DNA from: Mycobacterium colombiense
Lineage (GTDB): Bacteria; Actinomycetota; Actinomycetes; Mycobacteriales; Mycobacteriaceae
Reading direction: 5' to 3'
DNA: 64,000 nt
Assembly (NCBI RefSeq): GCF_001665835.1
Contig: NZ_LZSX01000018.1
Span: 1 to 64,000 of the forward strand
The notes under the pieces were generated by a model. It was not told the origin of the DNA, ran no database searches, and saw only the letters and a program-made list of their open reading frames with translations. The position numbers were made by a program, and so were the translations under genes. Below are positions 38,213 through 47,164 of this stretch, one piece after another. Positions within the stretch are counted from its first letter, which is position 1. Every line of letters starts with the position of its first letter.

Positions 38213-38389
38213 TTACGATTTGCGCGGTGCCGGGCCGGCCGTCGGGACATCTGGGTCGTCGTCGGCCGGCGGCTCCGGGTCACGCCATTCCTCGCTGCGG
38301 CTGGAACGGTTACCGCGAACCGTGCCTTCCAATTCTTCCTTGAGCGCGTCGTCCTCGCGTGCACCGTGCTTGGAGTTTCCGCGTTGCAC
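38213..38389 (-). CDS. Small acidic protein of a DUF2795-like/stress family
   Basis: A 58-aa protein starting at GTG 38389 (GGGGG ribosome-binding region upstream): VQRGNSKHGAREDDALKEE, then RSEEWRDPEPPADDDPDV. The SKHGxRxDDxLKxE...EEWRDPEPP pattern recurs in small actinobacterial proteins that I recall as N-terminal parts of DUF2795 proteins. Function unknown. It lies upstream of the SDR on the same strand, so they may be co-transcribed. Confidence 0.7.
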   Translation of the reverse strand: MQRGNSKHGAREDDALKEELEGTVRGNRSSRSEEWRDPEPPADDDPDVPTAGPAPRKS

Positions 38390-38713
38390 GTGACTGCCCC
38401 CTTTTGCGGCTATCTCGGCTCGCCCACACTGACACACGGATTGCCAGGCGAAGGCCTCAGCGCACCGATTACCCGCCAGCGCATCGCCTAATCACGACGG
38501 CCTAATCACGACGGCCTGCTGTGATTACTGGTGCAGGTGTTATCCACTGGTGCGAAAGTTGCTGTCCAAGAATGCAAACTCATTCCGGTGGCTAACCGGG
38601 CGGTATAGGCCCAACGCGGGCACAAACGTTTAAAGCGATGGGCGGATGGATATTTGCTGAAAATATGCGCATGCCCTTCAGGGGGGCGATTGTTCTACAC
38701 GAAAGGAACGAAC
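38390..38713. other. Non-coding region upstream of the MPT63-like gene, with a short repeat and dyad
   Basis: A 324-bp gap. GCCTAATCACGACGG at 38486-38500 is repeated at 38500-38514. TAATCAC (38503-38509) and GTGATTA (38521-38527) form a 7-bp inverted repeat around 11 bp. No gene-like ORF was seen. GAAAGGA at 38701-38707 is the ribosome-binding site of the next gene. Confidence 0.6.
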
Positions 38714-39262
38714 ATGAAGGTCACCAAGATTGCTGCGACAGCTGCGGCTGCCGGGGGTATAGCGGTGGCAAGCGTTTTCGCGCCGACGCCGGCGTCTGCC
38801 GCGCCCAACATTCAGGGCTTCGGCACGAGCGAACAACTCATCGACGGGCCGCTCATCACCAACTACACGGTGAGCAACCTGCAGCCCAGCAACGTCGCCA
38901 TCCCGGGCTACACGCCGAAGGGGACGTTGTACCAGGCTGACATCACCGCCAGGTCGGACGGCGGGCTCGTCACCCCGATGGTCAACGACTTCATCGCCCG
39001 CGGCCCCAACGGCCAGAACTACCGGGTGATCGACAAGGTCGGTGCGCCGAACGGGCTCAACCCGGCACCCATCGCACAGGGCAATGAGTCGACCGGCACG
39101 CTGTACTTCGACGTGACCGGTGCGCCACCGAACGGTGTCGTCTACAACGACGGGACGCAGGACGTCCTGATGTGGACGTCCAACGTCCAGGGCGGCTCGG
39201 CGCCCGCCGCGCCGAACAGCCCGGCACCGGGTGCCCCGCCTGCACCGGCGCCGCACACCTAA
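38714..39262 (+). CDS. Secreted MPT63-family immunoglobulin-like protein
   Basis: A 182-aa exported protein with a signal peptide cut after ASA (about residue 30). The mature part resembles M. tuberculosis MPT63, a small beta-sandwich culture-filtrate antigen: IPGYTPKGTLYQAD, VTPMVNDFIARG, NYRVIDKV, and the AQGNESTGTLYFDVTG stretch matching the MPT63 PQGEQSTGKIYFDVTG. A Pro/Ala-rich tail of about 20 residues is extra. Function unknown. ATG 38714 follows GAAAGGA by 6 nt. A strong terminator follows. Confidence 0.88.
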   Translation: MKVTKIAATAAAAGGIAVASVFAPTPASAAPNIQGFGTSEQLIDGPLITNYTVSNLQPSNVAIPGYTPKGTLYQADITARSDGGLVTPMVNDFIARGPNGQNYRVIDKVGAPNGLNPAPIAQGNESTGTLYFDVTGAPPNGVVYNDGTQDVLMWTSNVQGGSAPAAPNSPAPGAPPAPAPHT

Positions 39263-39272
39263 ATCGGTTGTG

Positions 39273-39309
39273 AAATTTCCCCGCGCCACCTGGTGGCGCG
39301 GGGAAATTT
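39273..39309 (+). terminator. Strong intrinsic-terminator-like stem after the MPT63-like gene
   Basis: AAATTTCCCCGCGCCACC and its exact complement form 18-bp arms around one central base; the folded loop would be CCTGG. The stem starts 11 bp after the stop. The AAATTT ends give both strands a U-tract, so it could act in both directions. Such perfect stems are uncommon in mycobacteria. Confidence 0.85.
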
Positions 39310-39354
39310 GCGTCTGGGCGAATCGTGCCGCCCGAATCGGGTATGCGAAAGGAC

Positions 39355-40296
39355 ATGAGCAACCCCCCGGATCACAGACCGGCGCCGGTACGCGCTCAAG
39401 CGCGGCGGCACGCCGAAGAGGCCCGCGAGGCGATGGAAGAACGACGCAGCAAGCACAGCGGCGGCCTGAGCGGCTGGGTGGCCGAGCGGGCCGCGAGGTG
39501 GGATCTCTCCGGCCAGGACGAGACCACCCTGCAGCGACAGAAGTATCTGTGGAATGTGCTGGTGGACTACTGGTTTCGGATGGAGATCGACGGCTGGGAG
39601 AACATTCCGGAGTCGCCACCGGCGCTGCTGGTGGGGATTCACTCCGGGGCACCGTTCGTCTGGGATGCCTGGACCGTCGGCCTGCAATGGTGGCGGCGAT
39701 TCGGCCAGGAGCGCGCCCTGCACGGCACCGCCCACGACGCGCTGATGGCAATTCCGTTGTTCGGGCGGTACTTCCGGTCGATGGGGGTGCTGCCGGCGGC
39801 CCCCGATGCGATTGCCACCGCGCTGGCCGAGGGGCGTGACGTGGCGCTGTGGCCCGGTGGGGAGGTGGATTCACTGCGCCCGTGGACGGAGCGCGATCAG
39901 GCCAACCTGGCGGGGCGGACCGGCTTCGTCAAGATGGCGATTCGTGCGGGCGTGCCGATCGTGCCGATCGCCACAGTCGGCGGCGCCGACGCGATGCCGG
40001 TGTTGATCCGCGGCGACCGGCTGTCGAAAACGCTACGCCTGGACCGCATCCTGCGGCTCAAGGTGTTTCCGCTCGCCGTCTCGTTACCGTGGGGGATCGC
40101 GCCGGCGGCGCTGCCGCAGCTGCCCCTGCCGGCCAAGATCAGAACCCGGTTCATGCCCGCCGTGGAACTCGACAACGATCCCGCGCGGGCCGACGACGAC
40201 CAATACGTCGAACGCAAATACCACGAGGTGCAAGGCGCCATCCAGGAAGGAATGGATGCGCTCGCACGCAAGCGCGCATTCCCGTTCTTCGGCTAG
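39355..40296 (+). CDS. Membrane-associated lysophospholipid/diacylglycerol acyltransferase-like protein
   Basis: A 313-aa acyltransferase. The motif GIHSGAPFVWDAW is the variant of the PlsC H(X4)D block in the DGAT-like group, and LWPGGEVDSLRPW is the second block (PGGE). FVKMAIRAGVPIVPIATVGG follows. It likely esterifies lipids at the membrane; no true TM helix is clear. Start ATG 39355 has AAAGGA 3 nt upstream; GTG 39325 and ATG 39343 are alternatives. Similar to the M. tuberculosis Rv1920 region, near mpt63 there, which supports the association. Confidence 0.85.
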   Translation: MSNPPDHRPAPVRAQARRHAEEAREAMEERRSKHSGGLSGWVAERAARWDLSGQDETTLQRQKYLWNVLVDYWFRMEIDGWENIPESPPALLVGIHSGAPFVWDAWTVGLQWWRRFGQERALHGTAHDALMAIPLFGRYFRSMGVLPAAPDAIATALAEGRDVALWPGGEVDSLRPWTERDQANLAGRTGFVKMAIRAGVPIVPIATVGGADAMPVLIRGDRLSKTLRLDRILRLKVFPLAVSLPWGIAPAALPQLPLPAKIRTRFMPAVELDNDPARADDDQYVERKYHEVQGAIQEGMDALARKRAFPFFG

Positions 40297-40327
40297 CGGT
40301 TCGCCAAAAGCGTTGTGGCAAAAGCTG

Positions 40328-41089
40328 TTAGGAGTCTGAGACCTCCGGGTGCGGGCGATCCGGTGCGGGCGTGGTGGTCGAGTTCCAGAGCGGGGTCAGC
40401 GCCGAGGCGCCGAGGACCCATTCCGGTTGCGGCGGCACCGCCGCCCGATAGCCGACACCCCGGACGGTGTCCACCAGGAACTGGTGGCGGGTGCCCAGCT
40501 TGGCGCGCAGCCGCCGAATGTGCACGTCGACCGTACGGACCTTGCCGGTGCTGTCGTGGCCCCACGCCTCCCGCATCAATCGGGTCCGGGTGAATGCCTG
40601 ACCGGGATGCTGCACAAGGAAATTCAGCAATTTGAACTCGGTGAGGGTCAGGCCCAGGTCGTTGCCGTCCAGCGTCGCGGTGAAACTGGCCGGATGCAGC
40701 AGGAGGTCGCCGAATTTCAGCGTGCCGTCGACCACGCTGCGCCGGCGTCCGATGGCAAGGCGCATCCGTGCCTGCAATTCTTCGGCACCGGTGCCGGGCA
40801 GCATCACCTCATCGAAATTGCAGTCGACATCGACCGCGGCGCAATCGGCCGGGGCAACCAGGGCCACCACCGCGGTACCGGGGTTGTCGGTCGTCAGTCG
40901 ATGGCTGACGGCCTGGGCCACCGCCATATTGCTACGCGCGTCGATGATCGCGATGTCGGCTGTGGCGAAATGCCCGTCGGCCTCGGCCGCCAGGGTGATG
41001 CGGCGCATCGGCTGCGCGAACGTCGCCAAATCCGGTAGGGCCGATTCGAAATCGTCCTCATCGGTGAGCACCACCACGTGCAACAACAT
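40328..41089 (-). CDS. Orphan OmpR/PhoB-type response regulator (Rv2884-like, GlnR-related)
   Basis: A 253-aa regulator. An N-terminal receiver-like domain (1-120) lacks the usual phosphorylation surroundings of a two-component receiver, and the C-terminal winged helix (150-235) carries LTLTEFKLLNFLVQHPGQAFTR and TVDVHIRRLRAKLG. It resembles GlnR in layout. Position between MarR and pyrH matches Rv2884. ATG 41089 gives MLLHVVVLTDEDD; TTG 41095 is a possible start. No kinase gene is adjacent. Target genes unknown. Confidence 0.88.
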   Translation of the reverse strand: MLLHVVVLTDEDDFESALPDLATFAQPMRRITLAAEADGHFATADIAIIDARSNMAVAQAVSHRLTTDNPGTAVVALVAPADCAAVDVDCNFDEVMLPGTGAEELQARMRLAIGRRRSVVDGTLKFGDLLLHPASFTATLDGNDLGLTLTEFKLLNFLVQHPGQAFTRTRLMREAWGHDSTGKVRTVDVHIRRLRAKLGTRHQFLVDTVRGVGYRAAVPPQPEWVLGASALTPLWNSTTTPAPDRPHPEVSDS

Positions 41090-41246
41090 CTCCAAACTCG
41101 TGACGTCCCGGCTTCCCCCCCGGTCCGTAGGCACCTCTGCGGAGATGTCTTACAGTGCTACGCCTGGATACCCGTCCTGCTCAAAACTAAGCAGACTCGT
41201 TACGCGTGCCGGCCAACTCGGCCCTGAGAAACTTGAGAAAAGCGGT

Positions 41247-41276
41247 GGGCCCGGCCCGTTTCCACGGACCGGGCCC
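41247..41276 (-). terminator. Terminator of the CsbD-like gene
   Basis: GGGCCCGGCCCG and CGGACCGGGCCC form 12-bp arms (one G-U pair on the minus strand) around a 6-nt loop, 15 bp past the CsbD-like stop. On the minus strand the stem is followed by CTTTTCTC. Confidence 0.7.
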
Positions 41277-41291
41277 AACGACTACAGCGTG

Positions 41292-41531
41292 CTACTGGTT
41301 GCCTTTCTGGCGCTCCTCGGCCGCCTTGGCGCCGCCGCGCGCGGCCTCGGCTTCGGCTTCCTTCTTCGCCGCGTCGCGCTGCGCGTCGGCCTTGTCCTGT
41401 TGCGCCTGGCCCTCGCGGGTGAGGTCATCACGACCGGCCACCGCGCCTACGGCCTCCTTGGCCTTACCTTTGACGTCCTCGACGACGCCCTTCACAGCTT
41501 CGGCAGGTCCTGACTTGTTTTCTTCAGCCAT
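41292..41531 (-). CDS. CsbD-like small hydrophilic stress protein
   Basis: A 79-aa, highly charged protein: [18 protein letters not shown], then [15 protein letters not shown], the CsbD-family core, and an Ala/Glu/Lys/Gln-rich tail with coiled-coil character ([16 protein letters not shown]). CsbD proteins are general-stress proteins of unknown biochemical role. ATG 41531 follows AGGAGGAG. A stem-loop terminator lies just downstream. Divergent from pyrH. Confidence 0.9.
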   Translation of the reverse strand: MAEENKSGPAEAVKGVVEDVKGKAKEAVGAVAGRDDLTREGQAQQDKADAQRDAAKKEAEAEAARGGAKAAEERQKGNQ

Positions 41532-41731
41532 GGAAGTACTCCTCCTCGTTGGCGTACTGCGAGCGATTCACGCTCAACGGCGATCGCGAGCGATCGATCC
41601 GGTCATACGGCGCGGCCTTATTGCTCAAGACCGCATATTTCTGCCGCGTTGATGCGGATTCCCATGGCAACCGTCGCTCAAACGCGGGCCCGAAGAAAGC
41701 CGGCCTATTCCGGTACCGGGAGACTCGAAAA

Positions 41732-41761
41732 TTGGTCCGGCGCGCCAACAATGCGCATAAT
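41732..41761 (+). promoter_or_regulatory. Candidate promoter of pyrH-frr in a 330-bp gap
   Basis: TTGGTC (41732-41737), 18 bp, CATAAT (41756-41761). It would give a leader of about 95 nt before pyrH. The rest of the gap 41532-41861 shows no ORF worth calling. Confidence 0.45.
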
Positions 41762-41861
41762 GCACCCCGCCGACGCCGCATTGTGCTGCGATGAGGCAGG
41801 ATGTGAAATGCCGTTCCGGGATGGAGATCGCCCGGGATGGCACTCTCATGCGAGGAGTCTG

Positions 41862-42665
41862 ATGACGGAGTCCAGGGAGCCCCAAGTCGCCGGCTCGGCG
41901 GCTCCGAGGCCGGAGCCGACAACCGCCGGCAACGGTGTATCCGGCCAGCCACCGAGCCGGGCCAGGTATTCGCGAGTGTTGCTCAAGCTCGGCGGCGAGA
42001 TGTTCGGCGGCGGCCAGGTCGGCCTGGATCCCGATGTCGTGGCGCGGGTGGCTCGGCAGATCGCCGAGGTGGTCCGCGGCGGTGTGCAGGTCGCCGTGGT
42101 GATCGGCGGGGGCAACTTCTTCCGGGGCGCGCAGCTTCAGCAGCGCGGCATGGAACGCACCCGCTCGGACTACATGGGCATGCTGGGCACCGTCATGAAC
42201 AGCCTCGCGCTGCAAGACTTTCTGGAGAAGGAAGGCATCGTCACCCGGGTCCAGACCGCGATCACCATGGGCCAGGTGGCCGAGCCCTATCTGCCGTTGC
42301 GCGCCGTACGTCACCTGGAGAAGGGCCGCGTGGTGATCTTCGGGGCCGGCATGGGGCTGCCCTACTTCTCCACCGACACCACCGCCGCGCAGCGCGCCCT
42401 GGAGATCGGTGCCGAGGTGGTCTTGATGGCCAAGGCGGTCGACGGCGTGTTCGACGCGGATCCGCGGCAGCATCCCGATGCCGAATTGATCGCCGCGATC
42501 AGTCACCGTGAGGTGATCGATCGCGGGCTACGAGTGGCCGATGCCACCGCGTTCAGCCTGTGCATGGACAATGGCATGCCGATCCTGGTGTTCAACCTGC
42601 TGACCAATGGCAATATCGCCCGGGCGGTCGCTGGTGAGAAGATCGGGACTCTGGTCACCACCTGA
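41862..42665 (+). CDS. pyrH: UMP kinase PyrH
   Basis: An essential hexameric kinase that phosphorylates UMP to UDP, regulated by GTP and UTP. It has 267 aa. An N-terminal extension of about 30 residues precedes [25 protein letters not shown] and the C-terminal [16 protein letters not shown] are the amino-acid-kinase fold signatures. ATG 41862 follows GAGGAG at 41852-41857. frr follows 15 bp later. Confidence 0.97.
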   Translation: MTESREPQVAGSAAPRPEPTTAGNGVSGQPPSRARYSRVLLKLGGEMFGGGQVGLDPDVVARVARQIAEVVRGGVQVAVVIGGGNFFRGAQLQQRGMERTRSDYMGMLGTVMNSLALQDFLEKEGIVTRVQTAITMGQVAEPYLPLRAVRHLEKGRVVIFGAGMGLPYFSTDTTAAQRALEIGAEVVLMAKAVDGVFDADPRQHPDAELIAAISHREVIDRGLRVADATAFSLCMDNGMPILVFNLLTNGNIARAVAGEKIGTLVTT

Positions 42666-42680
42666 GGGGAAGACGCGCAC

Positions 42681-43238
42681 ATGATTGACGAGGCTCTCTT
42701 CGACGCGGAAGAGAAAATGGAGAAGGCCGTGGCGGTAGCCCGCGACGACTTGTCGACCATCCGGACCGGGCGCGCCAACCCGGGCATGTTTTCGCGGATC
42801 GTGATCGACTACTACGGCACGGCCACGCCCATCACGCAGCTGGCCAGCATCAACGTGCCCGAGGCGCGCCTCGTCGTCATCAAGCCCTACGAGGCCAGCC
42901 AGGTGGGCGCGATCGAGACGGCGATCCGCAACTCCGACCTCGGCGTCAACCCCACCAACGACGGCACCCTGATCCGGGTGGCCGTGCCACAGCTCACCGA
43001 GGAACGCCGCCGGGAGCTGGTCAAGCAGGCCAAGAGCAAGGGTGAGGACGCCAAGGTCTCGGTGCGCAACATCCGCCGCAAGGCGATGGAGGAGCTGCAT
43101 CGCATCCGCAAGGACGGCGAGGCAGGCGAGGACGACGTCGGCCGGGCCGAAAAGGACCTGGACAAGACCACACATCAATACACCACACAGATCGAAGAGC
43201 TGGTCAAGCACAAAGAAGGCGAACTGCTGGAGGTCTAG
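42681..43238 (+). CDS. frr: Ribosome recycling factor
   Basis: RRF splits post-termination ribosomes with EF-G. It has 185 aa, all alpha-helical with the short beta domain in the middle: [36 protein letters not shown], and [14 protein letters not shown] near the C-terminus. ATG 42681 with a GGGGAAG ribosome-binding site. Between pyrH and cdsA, the common bacterial order. Confidence 0.98.
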   Translation: MIDEALFDAEEKMEKAVAVARDDLSTIRTGRANPGMFSRIVIDYYGTATPITQLASINVPEARLVVIKPYEASQVGAIETAIRNSDLGVNPTNDGTLIRVAVPQLTEERRRELVKQAKSKGEDAKVSVRNIRRKAMEELHRIRKDGEAGEDDVGRAEKDLDKTTHQYTTQIEELVKHKEGELLEV

Positions 43239-43267
43239 CGACCTCAGCAGCTAAGTCCACCAGGCCA

Positions 43268-44197
43268 GTGGCAACCCCAGAACCCGGCGCAGGCGACCCG
43301 CCCGACAATCCGTCGCGCGCCGCCAAGGAGACGATCCACCCGACGGCCAAGAAGACATCGCGGGCCGGGCGCGACCTGCGCGCCGCGATCGCGGTGGGGG
43401 CCGGTATCGGCGGCGTCCTGGTCGTGACGCTGGTGTTCGCGCCGCACTTCTGGGTTCCCATCGTCGCCCTGGCCATCGTGGTGGCCACCCACGAAGTGGT
43501 TCGGCGGTTGCGCGAAGCCGGCTACGTCATACCCATCATCCCGCTGCTGGCCGGGGGCCAGCTCACCGTCTGGCTGACCTGGCCGTTCCACGCCGCGGGC
43601 GCACTGGCCGGCTTCGGCGTCACCGTGGTGGTCTGCAACGTGTGGCGGCTGTTCATGCAGGACAACAGCAAACGGCCCGAGCCGTTCTCCGGCTCGCCGT
43701 CGGCCAACTATCTCCGGGACGCCTCGGCCACCGTGTTCCTGGCCGCCTGGGTGCCGCTGTTCGCCTCCTTCGGCGTGCTGCTGGTCTACCCGCACGACGG
43801 CGCCGGGCGGGTGTTCTGCCTGATGATCACCGTCGTCGCCTCCGACACCGGCGGATATGCCGTGGGGGCGCTCATCGGCAAGCACCCGATGGTTCCGGCG
43901 ATCAGCCCCAAGAAGTCCTGGGAGGGATTCGCCGGTTCCCTGGTGTTCGGAATCACAGCGGCGACGCTGACGGCAACCTTCCTGGCCGGCAAACCATGGT
44001 GGATCGGCGCGTTGCTGGGTGTCGTCTTGGTGCTGACCTCCACGCTTGGCGATCTGGTGGAGTCGCAGGTCAAGCGCGACCTCGGCATCAAGGACATGGG
44101 CCGGCTGCTGCCCGGCCACGGCGGCCTGATGGATCGGCTCGATGGCGTCCTGCCGTCGGCGGTCGCGGCCTGGACGGTGCTGACACTCGTTCCCTAG
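43268..44197 (+). CDS. cdsA: CDP-diacylglycerol synthase CdsA
   Basis: An integral membrane enzyme that activates phosphatidic acid with CTP for phospholipid and PIM synthesis. It has 309 aa from GTG 43268. A hydrophilic N-terminus of about 40 residues is followed by several TM helices. The C-terminal CDP-alcohol signature is clear: SQVKRDLGIKDMGRLLPGHGG, then LMDRLDGV. It lies 29 bp after frr and 33 bp before rlmN. Confidence 0.96.
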   Translation: MATPEPGAGDPPDNPSRAAKETIHPTAKKTSRAGRDLRAAIAVGAGIGGVLVVTLVFAPHFWVPIVALAIVVATHEVVRRLREAGYVIPIIPLLAGGQLTVWLTWPFHAAGALAGFGVTVVVCNVWRLFMQDNSKRPEPFSGSPSANYLRDASATVFLAAWVPLFASFGVLLVYPHDGAGRVFCLMITVVASDTGGYAVGALIGKHPMVPAISPKKSWEGFAGSLVFGITAATLTATFLAGKPWWIGALLGVVLVLTSTLGDLVESQVKRDLGIKDMGRLLPGHGGLMDRLDGVLPSAVAAWTVLTLVP

Positions 44198-44230
44198 GCA
44201 GGCCCGGACGTGACCGATACTGGACAGGTC

Positions 44231-45325
44231 ATGGTTCAACAATTGGTGTTCTCCGAGCCGCGGCGCGGCAAGCCGCCGCGGCACCTGGCCGACCTCGATG
44301 AGGACGGCCGCGCGTCGGCCGTCGCGGAGCTGGGCCTGCCGGCCTTTCGCGCCAAGCAGCTGGCGCATCAGTACTACGGCCGGCTGATCGCCGATCCGCG
44401 GCAGATGACCGACCTTCCGGCGGGCTTGCGCGACGCCATCGCCGAGACGATGTTCCCGATCCTGCTCGCGGCGGCCTCCGAGGTGACCTGCGATGCGGGC
44501 CAGACCCGAAAGACGTTGTGGCGGGCCCTCGATGGGGTCACCGTCGAGTCGGTGCTGATGCGCTATCCGCAACGCAACACCGTGTGCATCTCGTCGCAGG
44601 CGGGCTGCGGCATGGCCTGTCCGTTCTGCGCGACGGGCCAGGGCGGGCTGACCCGCAACCTGTCGACGGCCGAGATCCTCGAGCAGGTGCGCGCCGGCGC
44701 CGCGGCCCTGCGCGACGACTTCGGGGACCGGCTGTCCAACGTGGTGTTCATGGGCATGGGGGAGCCGCTGGCCAATTACGCGCGCGTCGTGGACGCGGTG
44801 CGGCGCATCATCGCCGCGCCGCCACACGGTTTCGGCATCTCGGCCCGATCGGTGACGGTTTCGACGGTGGGCCTGGCGCCGGCCATCCGCAAACTCACCG
44901 ACGAACGGCTCGGCGTCACGCTGGCGCTGTCGCTGCACGCGCCCGACGACGAACTGCGCGACACGCTGGTGCCGGTCAACGACCGGTGGAAGATCACCGA
45001 GGCCCTCGACGCCGCACGGTATTACGCCGACGTCACCGGGCGGCGGGTGTCGGTGGAGTACGCGTTGATCCGTGACGTCAACGACCAGCCTTGGCGCGCA
45101 GACCTTTTGGGCCAGCGACTGCATCGCGCGCTCGGGCCGCTGGTGCACGTGAACCTGATTCCGCTCAACCCGACCCCGGGAAGTGAGTGGGACGCCAGCC
45201 CCAAGGCGGTCGAGCGGGAGTTCGTCCGGCGGGTCCGCGGCAAGGGGGTGTCCTGCACGGTGCGCGACACCCGCGGCCGCGAGATCAGCGCCGCCTGCGG
45301 ACAGCTGGCCGCCGAAGCTCGGTAA
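44231..45325 (+). CDS. rlmN: 23S rRNA/tRNA adenine-C2 methyltransferase RlmN
   Basis: A radical SAM enzyme that methylates A2503 of 23S rRNA and A37 of some tRNAs. It has 364 aa from ATG 44231, preferred over GTG 44210 because it matches the Rv2880c N-terminus and length I recall. The 4Fe-4S cysteines are C126, C130 and C133 in CGMACPFC. The GMGEPLANY motif is present, and the C-terminal catalytic Cys lies in [12 protein letters not shown]. It ends in a small tandem duplication (see findings). Co-directional with cdsA. Confidence 0.95.
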   Translation: MVQQLVFSEPRRGKPPRHLADLDEDGRASAVAELGLPAFRAKQLAHQYYGRLIADPRQMTDLPAGLRDAIAETMFPILLAAASEVTCDAGQTRKTLWRALDGVTVESVLMRYPQRNTVCISSQAGCGMACPFCATGQGGLTRNLSTAEILEQVRAGAAALRDDFGDRLSNVVFMGMGEPLANYARVVDAVRRIIAAPPHGFGISARSVTVSTVGLAPAIRKLTDERLGVTLALSLHAPDDELRDTLVPVNDRWKITEALDAARYYADVTGRRVSVEYALIRDVNDQPWRADLLGQRLHRALGPLVHVNLIPLNPTPGSEWDASPKAVEREFVRRVRGKGVSCTVRDTRGREISAACGQLAAEAR

Positions 45326-45410
45326 CTGCCGCCGAAGCTCGTAACTGGAGTGAACCCGCCGGGCCGCCAGTACGTCTTTCAGGCATACGCCAGCAAACCG
45401 GGGGTGCGCC

Positions 45411-45917
45411 ATGATTCGCCTGTTCTCTCCGCTCAGGTTGTTTGCCGCGGCCGTTTTGGCCGCTGCACTGATATTCGTGCTTGGCGGCGCGCCACGCGCG
45501 CTGGCCGCCGACGACCGGCTGCAATTCACCGGGACGACGCTGAGCGGTGCGCCGTTCAACGGCGCCGGCTTGCAGGGCAAGCCCGCGGTGCTGTGGTTCT
45601 GGGCGCCGTTCTGCCCGTTCTGCAACGCCGAAGCCCCCGGCGTCAGCCAGGTGGCGCGGGCCAATCCCGGCGTCACCTTCGTCGGGGTCGCCGGGCACTC
45701 CGACGTCGGCGCGGAACAGACCTTCGTCTCGAAATACGGCCTGAACTTCACCAACCTCAACGATGCCGACGGGTCCATCTGGGCCCGCTACAACGTGCCC
45801 TGGCAGCCCGCCTACGTGTTCTACCGCGCGGACGGCAGCTCGACGTTCGTCAACAACCCGACCTCGGCGATGTCACAGCAGGAGCTCTCGGACCGGGTCT
45901 CCGCCCTGAGGTCCTGA
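45411..45917 (+). CDS. mpt53: Secreted thioredoxin-like DsbE-type protein (Mpt53)
   Basis: A 168-aa exported oxidoreductase. A signal peptide (cut after about ALA, residue 32) precedes a thioredoxin fold with the active site C68-PFC71 in WAPFCPFC. MPT53 in M. tuberculosis is oxidising and helps fold secreted proteins. It overlaps no neighbour; ccdA begins 1 bp after its stop and would supply the redox input. Confidence 0.92.
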   Translation: MIRLFSPLRLFAAAVLAAALIFVLGGAPRALAADDRLQFTGTTLSGAPFNGAGLQGKPAVLWFWAPFCPFCNAEAPGVSQVARANPGVTFVGVAGHSDVGAEQTFVSKYGLNFTNLNDADGSIWARYNVPWQPAYVFYRADGSSTFVNNPTSAMSQQELSDRVSALRS

Positions 45918-45918
45918 C

Positions 45919-46779
45919 TTGGCGGACCAGGGTCTGGTCGGGCTGGCCTTCGCCGCCGGGCTGGTGGCCGCGCTGAACCCGTGCGGGTTCGCCATGCTGC
46001 CCGCCTACCTCCTGCTGGTGGTGCGCGGCCAGCGTGCCGGGGCCTCGTCGGGTGTGACGGCCGCCGGGCGGGCGCTGGCGGCCACCGGCGGGATGGCGCT
46101 GGGCTTCCTGACGGTGTTCGGCGTGTTCGGCGCGCTGACCGTCTCGGCGGCCACCACCGTGCAGCGGTACCTGCCGTACGCCACCGTGGTCGTCGGCGTG
46201 GTCCTGATCGGGCTCGGGGTGTGGCTCCTGTCGGGCCGGGCGCTGTCGGCCCTGACCCCGCGGCCGCTGGGGCCGCGGTGGGCTCCCACCGCCCGGCTGG
46301 GCTCCATGTACGGCTACGGCATCAGCTACGCGATCGCCTCGCTGTCGTGCACCGTCGGGCCGTTTCTGGCCGTCACCGCCGCCGGCCTGCGCGGGGGATC
46401 GATCGCCGCCGCGGTGGCGATCTACCTCGCCTACAGCGCGGGACTGACCCTGGTGGTCGGGGTGCTCGCGGTCGCGGCGGCGACGGCGAGCTCGGCGATG
46501 GTGGACCGGTTGCGCCGCGCGCTGCCGTTCGTCAACCGGATCGGCGGCGCGTTGCTGGTGCTGGTCGGGTTGTACGTGGCCTATTACGGCAGCTACGAGG
46601 TGCGCCTGTTCGGCGCGAACGGCAACCCGCAGGACGCGGTGATCAGCGCGGCCGGCCGGCTGCAGGGCACGGTGGCCGGCTGGGTGCATCAGCACGGGGG
46701 GTGGCCGTGGGTGATCGCCGTGGTCGCGCTGGCGGTCGTGGTGATCGGCGGCGCCTGGCATCGCCGGGCCCACCGTTAG
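45919..46779 (+). CDS. CcdA/DsbD-type membrane thiol transporter (Rv2877c-like)
   Basis: A 286-aa membrane protein with six or more helices. The transmembrane cysteine pair is C22 in [11 protein letters not shown] and C144 in [10 protein letters not shown], the CcdA/DsbD signature. It carries electrons from cytoplasmic thioredoxin to extracytoplasmic thiols, here likely for Mpt53. TTG 45919 starts 1 bp after mpt53. The C-terminal helix ends in HRRAHR. In M. tuberculosis a mpt70-dipZ-mpt83 block lies beyond Rv2876; it is absent here. Confidence 0.9.
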   Translation: MADQGLVGLAFAAGLVAALNPCGFAMLPAYLLLVVRGQRAGASSGVTAAGRALAATGGMALGFLTVFGVFGALTVSAATTVQRYLPYATVVVGVVLIGLGVWLLSGRALSALTPRPLGPRWAPTARLGSMYGYGISYAIASLSCTVGPFLAVTAAGLRGGSIAAAVAIYLAYSAGLTLVVGVLAVAAATASSAMVDRLRRALPFVNRIGGALLVLVGLYVAYYGSYEVRLFGANGNPQDAVISAAGRLQGTVAGWVHQHGGWPWVIAVVALAVVVIGGAWHRRAHR

Positions 46780-46800
46780 GGGCGAACGAGGTAGTGGCCG

Positions 46801-47055
46801 CTACCTGATCCAGCCGCGGCGGCGGCCCCACAGGTCGCGGATCAGGGCGACGAGGATCAGCGCCGCGAAGCCGATCAGGAACCAGTTCTCGATGTGGCCG
46901 ACGTGGTTGCCGCGCAGCATCGCCAGCAGGAATCCGAAGCCGATCAGGCCGGCGATGTGCCAGGTCCGGTGGTTGATCCTGCTCCAACCCCACGCTGCCG
47001 ACGGCACCTCGACGTCGTCGACGCCGTTGAAGCGCTCCACCTCGGTACTGGCCAC
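46801..47055 (-). CDS. DUF2631 membrane protein (Rv2876-like)
   Basis: An 84-aa protein. A short N-terminus ([18 protein letters not shown]) precedes two hydrophobic helices ([16 protein letters not shown] and [16 protein letters not shown]) linked by RGNHVGHIE, and a basic end (GRRRGWIR). Function unknown; the family is actinobacterial. GTG 47055 with GAAGGGG upstream. Convergent with ccdA, divergent from dxr. Confidence 0.85.
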   Translation of the reverse strand: MASTEVERFNGVDDVEVPSAAWGWSRINHRTWHIAGLIGFGFLLAMLRGNHVGHIENWFLIGFAALILVALIRDLWGRRRGWIR

Positions 47056-47152
47056 GGCGAATCCCCTTCGGATCGGATTGGCTTTTCGAACCCAAATTCT
47101 GGCATACCCGCCAGCGGGCTTGCGGGGCATGGCCCGCGTCGGCGCCGGGCGG

Positions 47153-47158
47153 CACAAT
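47153..47158 (+). promoter_or_regulatory. Candidate -10 of dxr (leaderless)
   Basis: CACAAT, the same hexamer used by rpsP and rplS, lies six bases before the dxr GTG at 47165. It departs from TAnnnT in the first base, so the call is tentative. Confidence 0.35.
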
Positions 47159-47164
47159 GAATGG

